Of a stretch of DNA of 23,329 nt, positions 12,385 through 19,486 are shown in pieces. The DNA is from Actinomycetota bacterium (GTDB lineage: Bacteria; Actinomycetota; Acidimicrobiia; Acidimicrobiales; Aldehydirespiratoraceae), in NCBI GenBank assembly GCA_012271125.1, contig JAAXHB010000050.1, positions 1 through 23,329 of the forward strand, written 5' to 3'. The notes under the pieces were generated by a model. The model saw only the letters and a program-made list of their open reading frames with translations, did no database searches and was not told where the DNA came from. Made by a program: the position numbers and the translations under genes. The first letter of the stretch is position 1; each line of letters opens with the position of its first letter.

Positions 12385-13977
12385 ATGCCATCTAGTAGCA
12401 ACACGATTCAAGTAACCGACACTGAATCGACCTTTGATAATCATCTAACCGACCTTGACCAGGCTCGCGACATCTGGAATCAATGCTCGCAGCGCATCAG
12501 AAATGAAGTAAGCGACACCGCCTGGACTACTACCTTTTGTTTTGCACAGGCTATTTCTTTTGAACTTAACTCGCTAACAATTGCGGTTCCAACCCAGTTG
12601 CACAAGAAAAGAATTGAGCAGAGTTTTCATTCGCTTGTGACACAGGCGCTCACTGAGACAGTGCCCGGAGCACAACTTTTGGTAGAAGTCGGACAAGATG
12701 AACAGGGCTCTGCGGAGACCGGTACTACCGACAAACATCGGTCAGCTCCCAATCCGACAGACTCCGCTTCTGATGCGCCCGCGATCACAGGCCAGACAGC
12801 AGGCACCCATCCTGCGGTGCCGGACATCCCACCGGCTCGAACCAGGTCAACACGCTCAACAGGCACTACAAGCAACTTTGCCACGCAAGACACCAAGGCT
12901 TACGTGACTATGCACCACAAGGCGTTTCAGTTCCATATGCCTGAGGACAAGATTCTGCAAGGCAAGCCCTTGTCGAGGTTTACGTTTAGTAAATTCATCT
13001 CGAGCACATCCAACGACTTCACCCACGCCGCAGCCCGTCTCATCGCCGAAGAACCTAACTCTCGCTATAACCCGCTATTCATCTACAGCAAGGTCGGCCT
13101 CGGCAAGACCCACCTGTTACTGGCTATTGCTCAAGCTGCTGTCCGTAAGCATCCAAAAGGCCAGGTCATGTTGCTCACAACAGAGCGTTTTCTGAATGAA
13201 ATGGTCATTTCTATGCGGACTAAACAAACAGATACATTCAGGGCAAAGTACCGCCAGTGCAACTATTTGCTGCTTGACGACGTTCAATTTATGGAAAATC
13301 GTGATGGGTTACAAAATGAAATCTTCCATACTTTTAATGACATGATCGACAATGGCGGCCAAATAGTCTTTGCATCTGACAGGCCACCAGAAAAAATAGC
13401 TGCGCTAGAAGACAGGCTTCGTAGCCGCTTTAGATCAGGTCTAATGACCGACATTCAACCACCAGATTTCGCTACAAGATTAGCAATACTTCAACTTGAA
13501 GCTGAAGCAACTGGTATAAATATTTCTAACCCTGTATTAGATTTTATTGCCGAAAACATAACCAGTTCTGTGCGTGATCTTCAAGGCGCACTTAATAAAG
13601 TCGTTGCCTACACCGAGCTAACCGACAAGGCCTGCACCCTCACAACAGCCCAGGACCTGCTCTGTGACGTCATCCGTCTCAGTGCCCCAGCAACCATCAC
13701 ACTTGAACGGGTGCTCGAAGCTGCTACCGAGCTCTTCGGCGTCGAACTAGACCAGCTCAAGGGCAAGACCCGAAGCGAGCCCATCGTCACCTTGCGTCAC
13801 ATCACTATGTACGTCGCACGCATGGAGACTGATCTATCGTTCCCAGCCATCGGCAGAGAGTTCGGCAAGGATCACAGCACCATCTTGCATGCCGTATCAA
13901 AGATCGAAGAGGAAATGAAAAAGAAGTCAGAAGCCGCTGCCAAGGTCAACAAGCTGCGGGACTACCTTCGGAACTAA
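12385..13977 (+). CDS. dnaA: Chromosomal replication initiator protein DnaA
   Basis: A 530-residue initiator. Domain I is ~25-95. A long Thr/Ser/Pro-rich linker (~100-175) follows. The AAA+ domain III runs ~180-410, with Walker A SKVGLGKT (235-242), Walker B LLLDDVQF (295-302), sensor I FASDRPP, the Arg-finger region LRSRFRSGL and sensor II VRDLQGALNKV. Domain IV ends with the DnaA-box reader IGREFGKDHSTILHA (489-503). I choose ATG 12385; the frame is open to GTG 12235, but those 50 residues look non-coding. Two departures from consensus stand out: Walker A has S-K where the family has G-G, and the GGRDHTT-type motif is one residue shorter (G-KDHST). Codons at ~13190-13590 are more AT-rich than the flanks. 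Confidence 0.97.
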   Translation: MPSSSNTIQVTDTESTFDNHLTDLDQARDIWNQCSQRIRNEVSDTAWTTTFCFAQAISFELNSLTIAVPTQLHKKRIEQSFHSLVTQALTETVPGAQLLVEVGQDEQGSAETGTTDKHRSAPNPTDSASDAPAITGQTAGTHPAVPDIPPARTRSTRSTGTTSNFATQDTKAYVTMHHKAFQFHMPEDKILQGKPLSRFTFSKFISSTSNDFTHAAARLIAEEPNSRYNPLFIYSKVGLGKTHLLLAIAQAAVRKHPKGQVMLLTTERFLNEMVISMRTKQTDTFRAKYRQCNYLLLDDVQFMENRDGLQNEIFHTFNDMIDNGGQIVFASDRPPEKIAALEDRLRSRFRSGLMTDIQPPDFATRLAILQLEAEATGINISNPVLDFIAENITSSVRDLQGALNKVVAYTELTDKACTLTTAQDLLCDVIRLSAPATITLERVLEAATELFGVELDQLKGKTRSEPIVTLRHITMYVARMETDLSFPAIGREFGKDHSTILHAVSKIEEEMKKKSEAAAKVNKLRDYLRN

Positions 13978-14042
13978 TCATGAATCGAACCTCCTCACCC
14001 CAAGGCGTCTTAATCCAACTGTCGGCTCACGCCTTCACAGCT

Positions 14043-14051
14043 TGTGGACAA
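14043..14051 (-). promoter_or_regulatory. DnaA box, perfect TTGTCCACA
   Basis: TGTGGACAA on the plus strand. It is part of an inverted repeat: GACAACTG (14047-14054) and CAGTTGTC (14061-14068), which sets a weaker TTGTCAGCA box (14064-14072) in the opposite orientation. Confidence 0.85.
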
Positions 14052-14148
14052 CTGCTGGAACAGTTGTCAGCAACCTGGCATCATCTGCTCACTTCTCGAC
14101 GCACCCAGCAACGTCGTCCAAGACAACTTGTGAAAGCCGTGGAACAAC

Positions 14149-14157
14149 GGTGGACAA
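14149..14157 (-). promoter_or_regulatory. DnaA box, one mismatch
   Basis: GGTGGACAA on the plus strand, i.e. TTGTCCACC; only the last base differs from the consensus. Confidence 0.65.
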
Positions 14158-14188
14158 GATTTCGTTACAAGGCAACGCCATCGAGTAG

Positions 14189-14240
14189 TTTTCCCCAATT
14201 CACAGCCCCTACTACCACTACTAATTTTTTAAATAAAACA
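14189..14240 (+). other. Candidate unwinding element: DnaA box, DnaA-trios, AT-rich tract
   Basis: TTTTCCCCA (14189-14197, two mismatches to TTATCCACA), a GC-richer spacer, then TAC-TAC-CAC-TAC-TAA (14210-14224), then TTTTTTAAATAAAAC. On the complementary strand the trios read 3'-ATG-ATG-GTG-ATG-ATT, the type of repeat that DnaA engages as single strand in B. subtilis. Confidence 0.6.
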
Positions 14241-14289
14241 AACTGAACAAGTAGCCCCAAACACGCAGCCAACCCGAAAGGACCAACCA

Positions 14290-15513
14290 ATGAAATTCAA
14301 ATGTGATCGCTCCAGCCTTCTGCGAGTTGTCTCAGCAGCAGGTCGTGCTGTCTCTACACGAACCACGATGGGACCCGCATTGACAGGTCTTCGTTTTGTC
14401 CTCGACAAAGACGAACTAACCGTCACCGGCAGCGACCTCGATATGACCATCACTATGCGCACCGAGGTGGCTGGTGGTGAATCAGGCCAGGCGCTGATTC
14501 CGGCCAAGCTGCTCGGTGATGTTGTGCGGGTCTTTCCCGAAGGTGCCCTCGAGATTGAGGTCTCCGACAAGGATGCGGTTGTCAAGTCCGGCAAAGCCAA
14601 CTTCAAGATTCGAGTTCTCTCGGTTGATGACTGGCCAACGATTCCAACTCTCGGCGATGGTGGTGACGTCACAACGTCACAAATCGACGCTGAAGAACTA
14701 CAAGGCGCACTGGAACAGGTTGTCGACACTGCCGAGGACATGCCCCCAGCTGATGACGAATCAGACAAGGCCAAGGTCACGACCTCAGTTCAAGCCGACG
14801 CAGCCCTTCTCGGCGACGCCTTGGATCAGGCAACTCGAGCTGCGTCGACAGATGAGACCCGACCGTTGTTAACCGGCGTGTTGATGGCAGCCCAAGACGA
14901 TGGCTTGCGCATGGTCGCAACCGACTCATATCGACTAGCCATGCGCGACCTTGGTGGATCGTCACTTCTTGCCGATGACAAAAGCGTGCTCATCCCCAGC
15001 CGTGCCCTCAAGGAACTACGGCGTGAAATCGGCGACTCCAAAGAGGTCACCCTTCGCCTGTCGGAACGCACCGCCGAGTTCAGCGTCGAGTCGATGACCC
15101 TGAGCGTGCGCCTAATCGAGGGCACGTATCCCAACTACGAGCGTCTGATCCCCGAGTCCTACAACAATGTGCTCGAGATTGACCGCGAAGAGTTCCTTGA
15201 GGCTGCACGACGCATGCGCTTGCTCACAGCAACCACAAATAACACCCCAATTGAGCTGGTTATGAGCGAAGGCAGCGTCGAGCTCAAGGTCGAAGCCAAA
15301 GATGTCGGTTCGGCATCGGAGTCAATAGCTGCGGACTACAAGGGCGAGGAGATGTCGATTGCGTTCAACGCTGCGTACCTCACTGACGGCCTTGAGATCA
15401 CCAGCGCCGAGAAGATCAGACTCGAGAGCACTGATCCGCTCAAGCCAGCGGTCATGCGTCCCGTCGATGACAAGAGCTTCTTGTATCTGTTAATGCCGGT
15501 GAGGGTCACCTAG
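14290..15513 (+). CDS. dnaN: DNA polymerase III beta subunit (sliding clamp)
   Basis: A 407-residue clamp that tethers the replicative polymerase to DNA. The N-terminus MKFKCDRSSLLRVVSAAGRAVS, the middle DETRPLLTGVLMA and the end SFLYLLMPVRVT are typical. The usual length is about 375. The excess lies near residues 145-180, where an acidic segment (DTAEDMPPADDESDK) separates two similar helices, AEELQGALEQV and AALLGDALDQA, just before the domain 2 start at ASTDETRP. AAAGG at 14276-14280 is a ribosome binding site about 9 nt before ATG 14290. recF follows after 60 bp. Confidence 0.97.
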   Translation: MKFKCDRSSLLRVVSAAGRAVSTRTTMGPALTGLRFVLDKDELTVTGSDLDMTITMRTEVAGGESGQALIPAKLLGDVVRVFPEGALEIEVSDKDAVVKSGKANFKIRVLSVDDWPTIPTLGDGGDVTTSQIDAEELQGALEQVVDTAEDMPPADDESDKAKVTTSVQADAALLGDALDQATRAASTDETRPLLTGVLMAAQDDGLRMVATDSYRLAMRDLGGSSLLADDKSVLIPSRALKELRREIGDSKEVTLRLSERTAEFSVESMTLSVRLIEGTYPNYERLIPESYNNVLEIDREEFLEAARRMRLLTATTNNTPIELVMSEGSVELKVEAKDVGSASESIAADYKGEEMSIAFNAAYLTDGLEITSAEKIRLESTDPLKPAVMRPVDDKSFLYLLMPVRVT

Positions 15514-15573
15514 CCAGAGTTTCAGCGCCGCACTTAAGACGTGACGTCGTTCATTTAGCGGTCGCTGTGTCAG

Positions 15574-16734
15574 ATGCAGGTTCGGTCTCTAGAGCTATTT
15601 GACTTTCGTAATTACGCCCAGGCACAAATCGAGTTCCATCCCGGGCTGACCCTGCTGACCGGTGCCAACGGCCAGGGCAAAACAAACCTGATCGAAGCCG
15701 TTGGCTTCGCAAGCGGAACCGGCTCAATACGTGGTGCCATCGACAAATCCATGGTCAAAGACGGCTGCGATGCCGCAGTTATTCGCTGCGAAACCCTGGT
15801 TGAAAGTCGTGACTGTTTGATTGAGGCACGAGTGCAGGCATCTGGTCGAAACCAGATACAGCTAAACCGGCAACGCATCACCCGTCTAGGTGACCTGCGT
15901 GAGGCACTAACAACAACAGTCTTCTCTCCCGACGATCTGGAAATCATCAAGGCTGGGCCTGTCCTGCGTCGCGACTGGATCGATGAGGCCTGCCAATCGG
16001 TAGACCCAACCCCGCAACGATCCGAGCTTTTTACAAGCCTGGAACGAATTCTTCGCCAACGCAATACCTTGCTACGACAAATCTCAGGAAGACTTGACGA
16101 CACAACCACCACTACTTTGGATGTTTGGGACGCTCAGCTCAGCGAGGTCGGTGACCAAATCCGCCAAATTCGAACCGAAACCCTCAGCAGCCTTGAGCCA
16201 TACCTACAACAGAACTACGCATCGCTAGCCACTGCTGGCGCACAAGTTGAGTTGCGTTATGAGTCCTCCTGGGATGACGAACCACTTGCCGCTGCTTTAT
16301 TGAAAGCTCGCCAAGACGACGTTCGTCGCGCCGCCACAACCATCGGCCCGCATCGAGACGACGTTGTGATCATGCTCAACGGACTACCCGCCCGCACGCA
16401 CGCATCTCAAGGCGAGCAACGCAGCCTCGCGCTTGCCCTTCGTCTCGCAACCGATGCCGAGGTGCGCGCCAGTCGCAACATCAATCCGGTACTTCTTCTA
16501 GATGACGTCTTCTCAGAACTAGACCCACAGCGTGCCCAAGGGCTCCTCGATGCCCTGCCGTCGAGTCAGTGCATCGTCACCACCGCATCACAAGTTCCCG
16601 CCGATGCCGTCATCGACCAAAGCTGGCAAATCACCGCCGGCACAATTACCCCGGCGTCACCGATGTCGTCAACTTCGCCGGTCGTGGCGTCGATGTCATC
16701 GTCGCCATCGTCATCAACCTTGTCTCGCACATGA
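15574..16734 (+). CDS. recF: DNA replication and repair protein RecF
   Basis: A 386-residue SMC-like ATPase that helps load RecA at gaps. Walker A GANGQGKT is at residues 30-37, the ABC-type signature is in ASQGEQRSLALALRLA, and Walker B is in PVLLLDDVFSELDPQRA. The N-terminus MQVRSLELFDFRNYAQAQIEF is typical, which fixes the start at ATG 15574 although no Shine-Dalgarno is visible. The last ~25 residues are a Ser/Thr/Pro-rich tail without conservation. It sits in the standard dnaN-recF-DUF721-gyrB order. Confidence 0.97.
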   Translation: MQVRSLELFDFRNYAQAQIEFHPGLTLLTGANGQGKTNLIEAVGFASGTGSIRGAIDKSMVKDGCDAAVIRCETLVESRDCLIEARVQASGRNQIQLNRQRITRLGDLREALTTTVFSPDDLEIIKAGPVLRRDWIDEACQSVDPTPQRSELFTSLERILRQRNTLLRQISGRLDDTTTTTLDVWDAQLSEVGDQIRQIRTETLSSLEPYLQQNYASLATAGAQVELRYESSWDDEPLAAALLKARQDDVRRAATTIGPHRDDVVIMLNGLPARTHASQGEQRSLALALRLATDAEVRASRNINPVLLLDDVFSELDPQRAQGLLDALPSSQCIVTTASQVPADAVIDQSWQITAGTITPASPMSSTSPVVASMSSSPSSSTLSRT

Positions 16735-16761
16735 CGTCCCGTACATGATGTCCCTTACATA

Positions 16762-17115
16762 ATGTCATCGTCGGAATACCACCCGGTACGCATCGGCGAG
16801 CTGTTGCCATCGCTACTAAAACGCCTCGGCAAACCGCCTGTTCCGGTGCTGCAGGCTGTCTTCGGCAAGTGGCACGAAATAGTTGGCGAAACCCTCGGAG
16901 ATGAAATAGCACAGAACTGCACGCCAGTTGCTATAGAATCAGATAAACTAATCGTCTCCGCGAGCAACTCGGCATGGGCTGACGAGCTTCGCTGGAACCA
17001 AGCTCAAGTCCTAGAAAAACTGAGCGAAATCACTAAGGGCCACCACCTAAAAGGCCTTATAATGAGGGTAGAGCCACATCGTGGATCGGGTGCCAAAACA
17101 CCGCCTCCCAGGTAG
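16762..17115 (+). CDS. DUF721 / DciA-like protein, probable replicative helicase loader
   Basis: A 117-residue protein with the DUF721 pattern: IGELLPSLLKRLG, then VFGKWHEIVGETLGDEIAQNCTP, then LIVSASNSAWADELRWNQAQVLEKL. The DciA branch of this family interacts with the DnaB helicase, and the slot between recF and gyrB is usual for it in actinobacteria. A direct helicase-loading function in this organism is inference. The ATG lies 27 bp after recF; repeated TACAT(G/A)ATGTC just upstream makes the start slightly ambiguous. Confidence 0.9.
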   Translation: MSSSEYHPVRIGELLPSLLKRLGKPPVPVLQAVFGKWHEIVGETLGDEIAQNCTPVAIESDKLIVSASNSAWADELRWNQAQVLEKLSEITKGHHLKGLIMRVEPHRGSGAKTPPPR

Positions 17116-17127
17116 CTCGATAACCCA

Positions 17128-17146
17128 CCCGAATCGGGCTGTTTTT
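17128..17146 (+). terminator. Weak terminator-like hairpin before gyrB
   Basis: CCCG-AAT-CGGG (17128-17138), then CTGTTTTT. The stem has only 4 bp, so termination efficiency may be low. Confidence 0.3.
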
Positions 17147-17183
17147 GCGGCCTGCATCAAACATTTCGGACGGTGAAAACACG

Positions 17184-17237
17184 ATGAAAATTATGGCGAA
17201 AATACTGGAAAAAATATGCCCGAAGGCAGCTCAATAA
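17184..17237 (+). CDS. Possible short leader ORF upstream of gyrB
   Basis: ATG at 17184 (or in frame at 17193) opens a 17- or 14-codon frame, the shorter reading MAKILEKICPKAAQ. Its TAA (17235-17237) ends one base before the gyrB GTG at 17239. It could couple translation to gyrB or be chance. No strong Shine-Dalgarno. Confidence 0.25.
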   Translation: MKIMAKILEKICPKAAQ

Positions 17238-17238
17238 T

Positions 17239-19470
17239 GTGGCGAATGATGTGGCGCAGCGCACTGCCACAAGCGCGGGCATAAGCATGGCACTAGCAGC
17301 CGAGAGCCCCTCTTATGAGGCTCATGACATCACCGTTCTCGAGGGGCTCGAAGCCGTCCGAGCCCTGCCAAGCATGTACATCGGCTCTCGTGGCCCGACC
17401 GGGCTGCATCACCTCGTTTGGGAGGTCGTCGACAACGCCGTCGACGAGTCCATGGCCGGGCACTGCACCCAGATCGATGTCGCCCTCCATGCCGACGGCT
17501 CCTGCGAAGTTTCCGACAACGGCCGTGGCATCCCTGTTGAGCCTCACCCCGACCATGACAACATCCCCGCTGCCACCCTGGTGATGACCGTGCTGCACGC
17601 CGGCGGCAAGTTCGGCGGCTCCGGCTACTCCATCTCAGGCGGACTTCACGGTGTGGGCGTGTCGGTGGTTAACGCCTTGTCGACCCGCCTTGAAGCCGAG
17701 ATCGACCGCAACGGCGAGCACCACCGCATGACCTTCATAAGCGGTGGCGAAATCGAAGAACCGTTAGCGGTAACCGGCCCCGCCCCGACCAGCAGCGGCG
17801 GCGAACCACGATCAGGCACCAGCGTGCGTTTCTGGCCCGACCCGGCCATATTCGAAGAGATCACCTTCCGCTATCAGACCCTCGTCGAGCGCTTGCAGAT
17901 GATGGCGTTTTTGAACCGAGGTCTGACCATCACCGTCACCGACCTGCGCGAACGTGAAGACGGAAGCCCCATGCCTGAGCCGAAGTCCTTCTGCTATGAG
18001 CAAGGCATCATCGATTATGTCAGTCACCTCAACACCACAAAAGACCCGCTGTTTACGACCGTTGGTTACTTCAAAGATGAAGAGGTCATCGACGGCCAGC
18101 CCCACGAGGTCGAGGTCGCGTTCCAGTGGAACACCGGCTTCGCAGCTGACGGCGTCCATAGCTTTGCTAATGGCATCGCCACCACCGAAGGCGGCACCCA
18201 CGAGCAGGGATTTCGAGCTGCGTTAACTACCTCGGTCAACAACTACGCACGTGACAAAACCCTACTCAAGCCCAGCAACGACGCCCTGCAAGGCACCGAC
18301 ATTCGTGAAGGCCTGACTGCGATTATCAGCGCCCGCCTCGGTGCGCCACAGTTCGAAGGCCAGACCAAAACCAAGCTCGGCAACACCTCAATGCGCTCGA
18401 TGGTGCAGCGCGCCACCAACGCCGCACTAAAGGACTGGCTCGAAGAGCACCCAGCTGAGGCACGCAAGCTCACCATGAAGGCAATTTCTGCGGCACAGGC
18501 TCGTGAGGCAGCCGCACGTGCTCGTTCGGAGATTCAGGCCAAGTCGCTGCTGTCGGGTGCGGGCATGCCCGACAAGCTCAAGGATTGCTCTGCCACCGAC
18601 GCCATCCGCCGTGAGCTGTTCATCGTCGAGGGTGACTCCGCTGGTGGCTCGGCTGTTCGGGCTCGTAACCCCGAGACCCAGGCCGTGTTGCCGATCCGGG
18701 GCAAGATTTTGAACGTCGAACGCTCCCGAGTGGATCGCATGCTCAAAAACAATGAGATCAAAGCGCTCATCACCGCCATCGGCGCTGGTTTTGGTGCCGG
18801 AGCTGAGCGAAACGGCTCGTCTGTAAATGGTGCTGTTATTGACAACGTCGACAGTAATGCTTCTGATGTTGACGACGACATGAGCGACGCTAGTGACGTC
18901 GCCATTAACGACAACGGGAATGACAACGGTGATGACGTCAACACTGCCGACAACGGAACTGCCGGCAACGGTTCTGGCAACAACGGTTCCAGCAGCAGCG
19001 AATCCGGCTTTGACCTTTCAAAGATTCGCTATCACAAGGTCATAATCCTCGCCGACGCCGACGTCGACGGCAGTCACATTCGCACACTGCTCTTGACTTT
19101 CTTCTTCCGCCAAATGCGTGAACTAATCGAAAACGGTCATGTGTATGTCGCCCAGCCGCCGTTGTATTCCACCAAGGTGTCGGCTTCCAAAACCGAATAC
19201 CTGCTTGACGACGCCGCCAAAGACGCCTTCCTCGCCGAGCGCCCCGACTACAAAAAAGAGTTCCAGCGTCTCAAAGGTCTTGGCGAAATGGACTGGCAAG
19301 AACTGCGTGCCACCACGCTCAATCCCGATTCCCGCAGCCTGCTACGCGTGTCGGTTGAACAAGCCGCCATCGCCGATGAGATGACCTCGGTACTGATGGG
19401 CCAAGACGTCGAAGCCCGCCGTGATTTCATCGTGACCAACGCCCGCGAAGTCCGCAACCTCGACTTCTAA
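17239..19470 (+). CDS. gyrB: DNA gyrase subunit B
   Basis: A 743-residue ATPase subunit of gyrase. The GHKL ATP site shows in VVDNAVDESMAG, DNGRGIPV (93-100) and GGLHGVGVSVVNALS (134-148). The TOPRIM part shows in FIVEGDSAGGSA (461-472) and ILADADVDGSHI (603-614). The C-terminus ends REVRNLDF as usual. Between ITAIGAGFG and FDLSKIRYHK lies an extra ~70-residue stretch (about 520-590; 18796-19008) rich in Asp, Asn, Ser and Gly, inside TOPRIM where most GyrB have only a few residues. The start is GTG 17239; ATG 17287 would remove 16 residues and is possible. gyrA follows after 16 bp. Confidence 0.97.
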   Translation: MANDVAQRTATSAGISMALAAESPSYEAHDITVLEGLEAVRALPSMYIGSRGPTGLHHLVWEVVDNAVDESMAGHCTQIDVALHADGSCEVSDNGRGIPVEPHPDHDNIPAATLVMTVLHAGGKFGGSGYSISGGLHGVGVSVVNALSTRLEAEIDRNGEHHRMTFISGGEIEEPLAVTGPAPTSSGGEPRSGTSVRFWPDPAIFEEITFRYQTLVERLQMMAFLNRGLTITVTDLREREDGSPMPEPKSFCYEQGIIDYVSHLNTTKDPLFTTVGYFKDEEVIDGQPHEVEVAFQWNTGFAADGVHSFANGIATTEGGTHEQGFRAALTTSVNNYARDKTLLKPSNDALQGTDIREGLTAIISARLGAPQFEGQTKTKLGNTSMRSMVQRATNAALKDWLEEHPAEARKLTMKAISAAQAREAAARARSEIQAKSLLSGAGMPDKLKDCSATDAIRRELFIVEGDSAGGSAVRARNPETQAVLPIRGKILNVERSRVDRMLKNNEIKALITAIGAGFGAGAERNGSSVNGAVIDNVDSNASDVDDDMSDASDVAINDNGNDNGDDVNTADNGTAGNGSGNNGSSSSESGFDLSKIRYHKVIILADADVDGSHIRTLLLTFFFRQMRELIENGHVYVAQPPLYSTKVSASKTEYLLDDAAKDAFLAERPDYKKEFQRLKGLGEMDWQELRATTLNPDSRSLLRVSVEQAAIADEMTSVLMGQDVEARRDFIVTNAREVRNLDF

Positions 19471-19486
19471 GGGTTGAATTCAAAAA

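Larger units (their letters stand above)
13978..14289. other. oriC: Putative oriC (dnaA-dnaN intergenic region)
   Basis: No gene is present. The region holds a consensus DnaA box (14043-14051), two weaker boxes (14064-14072, 14149-14157), a further degenerate box at 14189-14197 next to a GC-rich spacer, TAC trinucleotides at 14210-14221, and a T/A-only run around 14222-14240. Box, spacer, trio and AT-rich tract in this order match the basal unwinding element described for bacterial origins. dnaA and dnaN flank it as in most actinobacteria. Confidence 0.85.
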
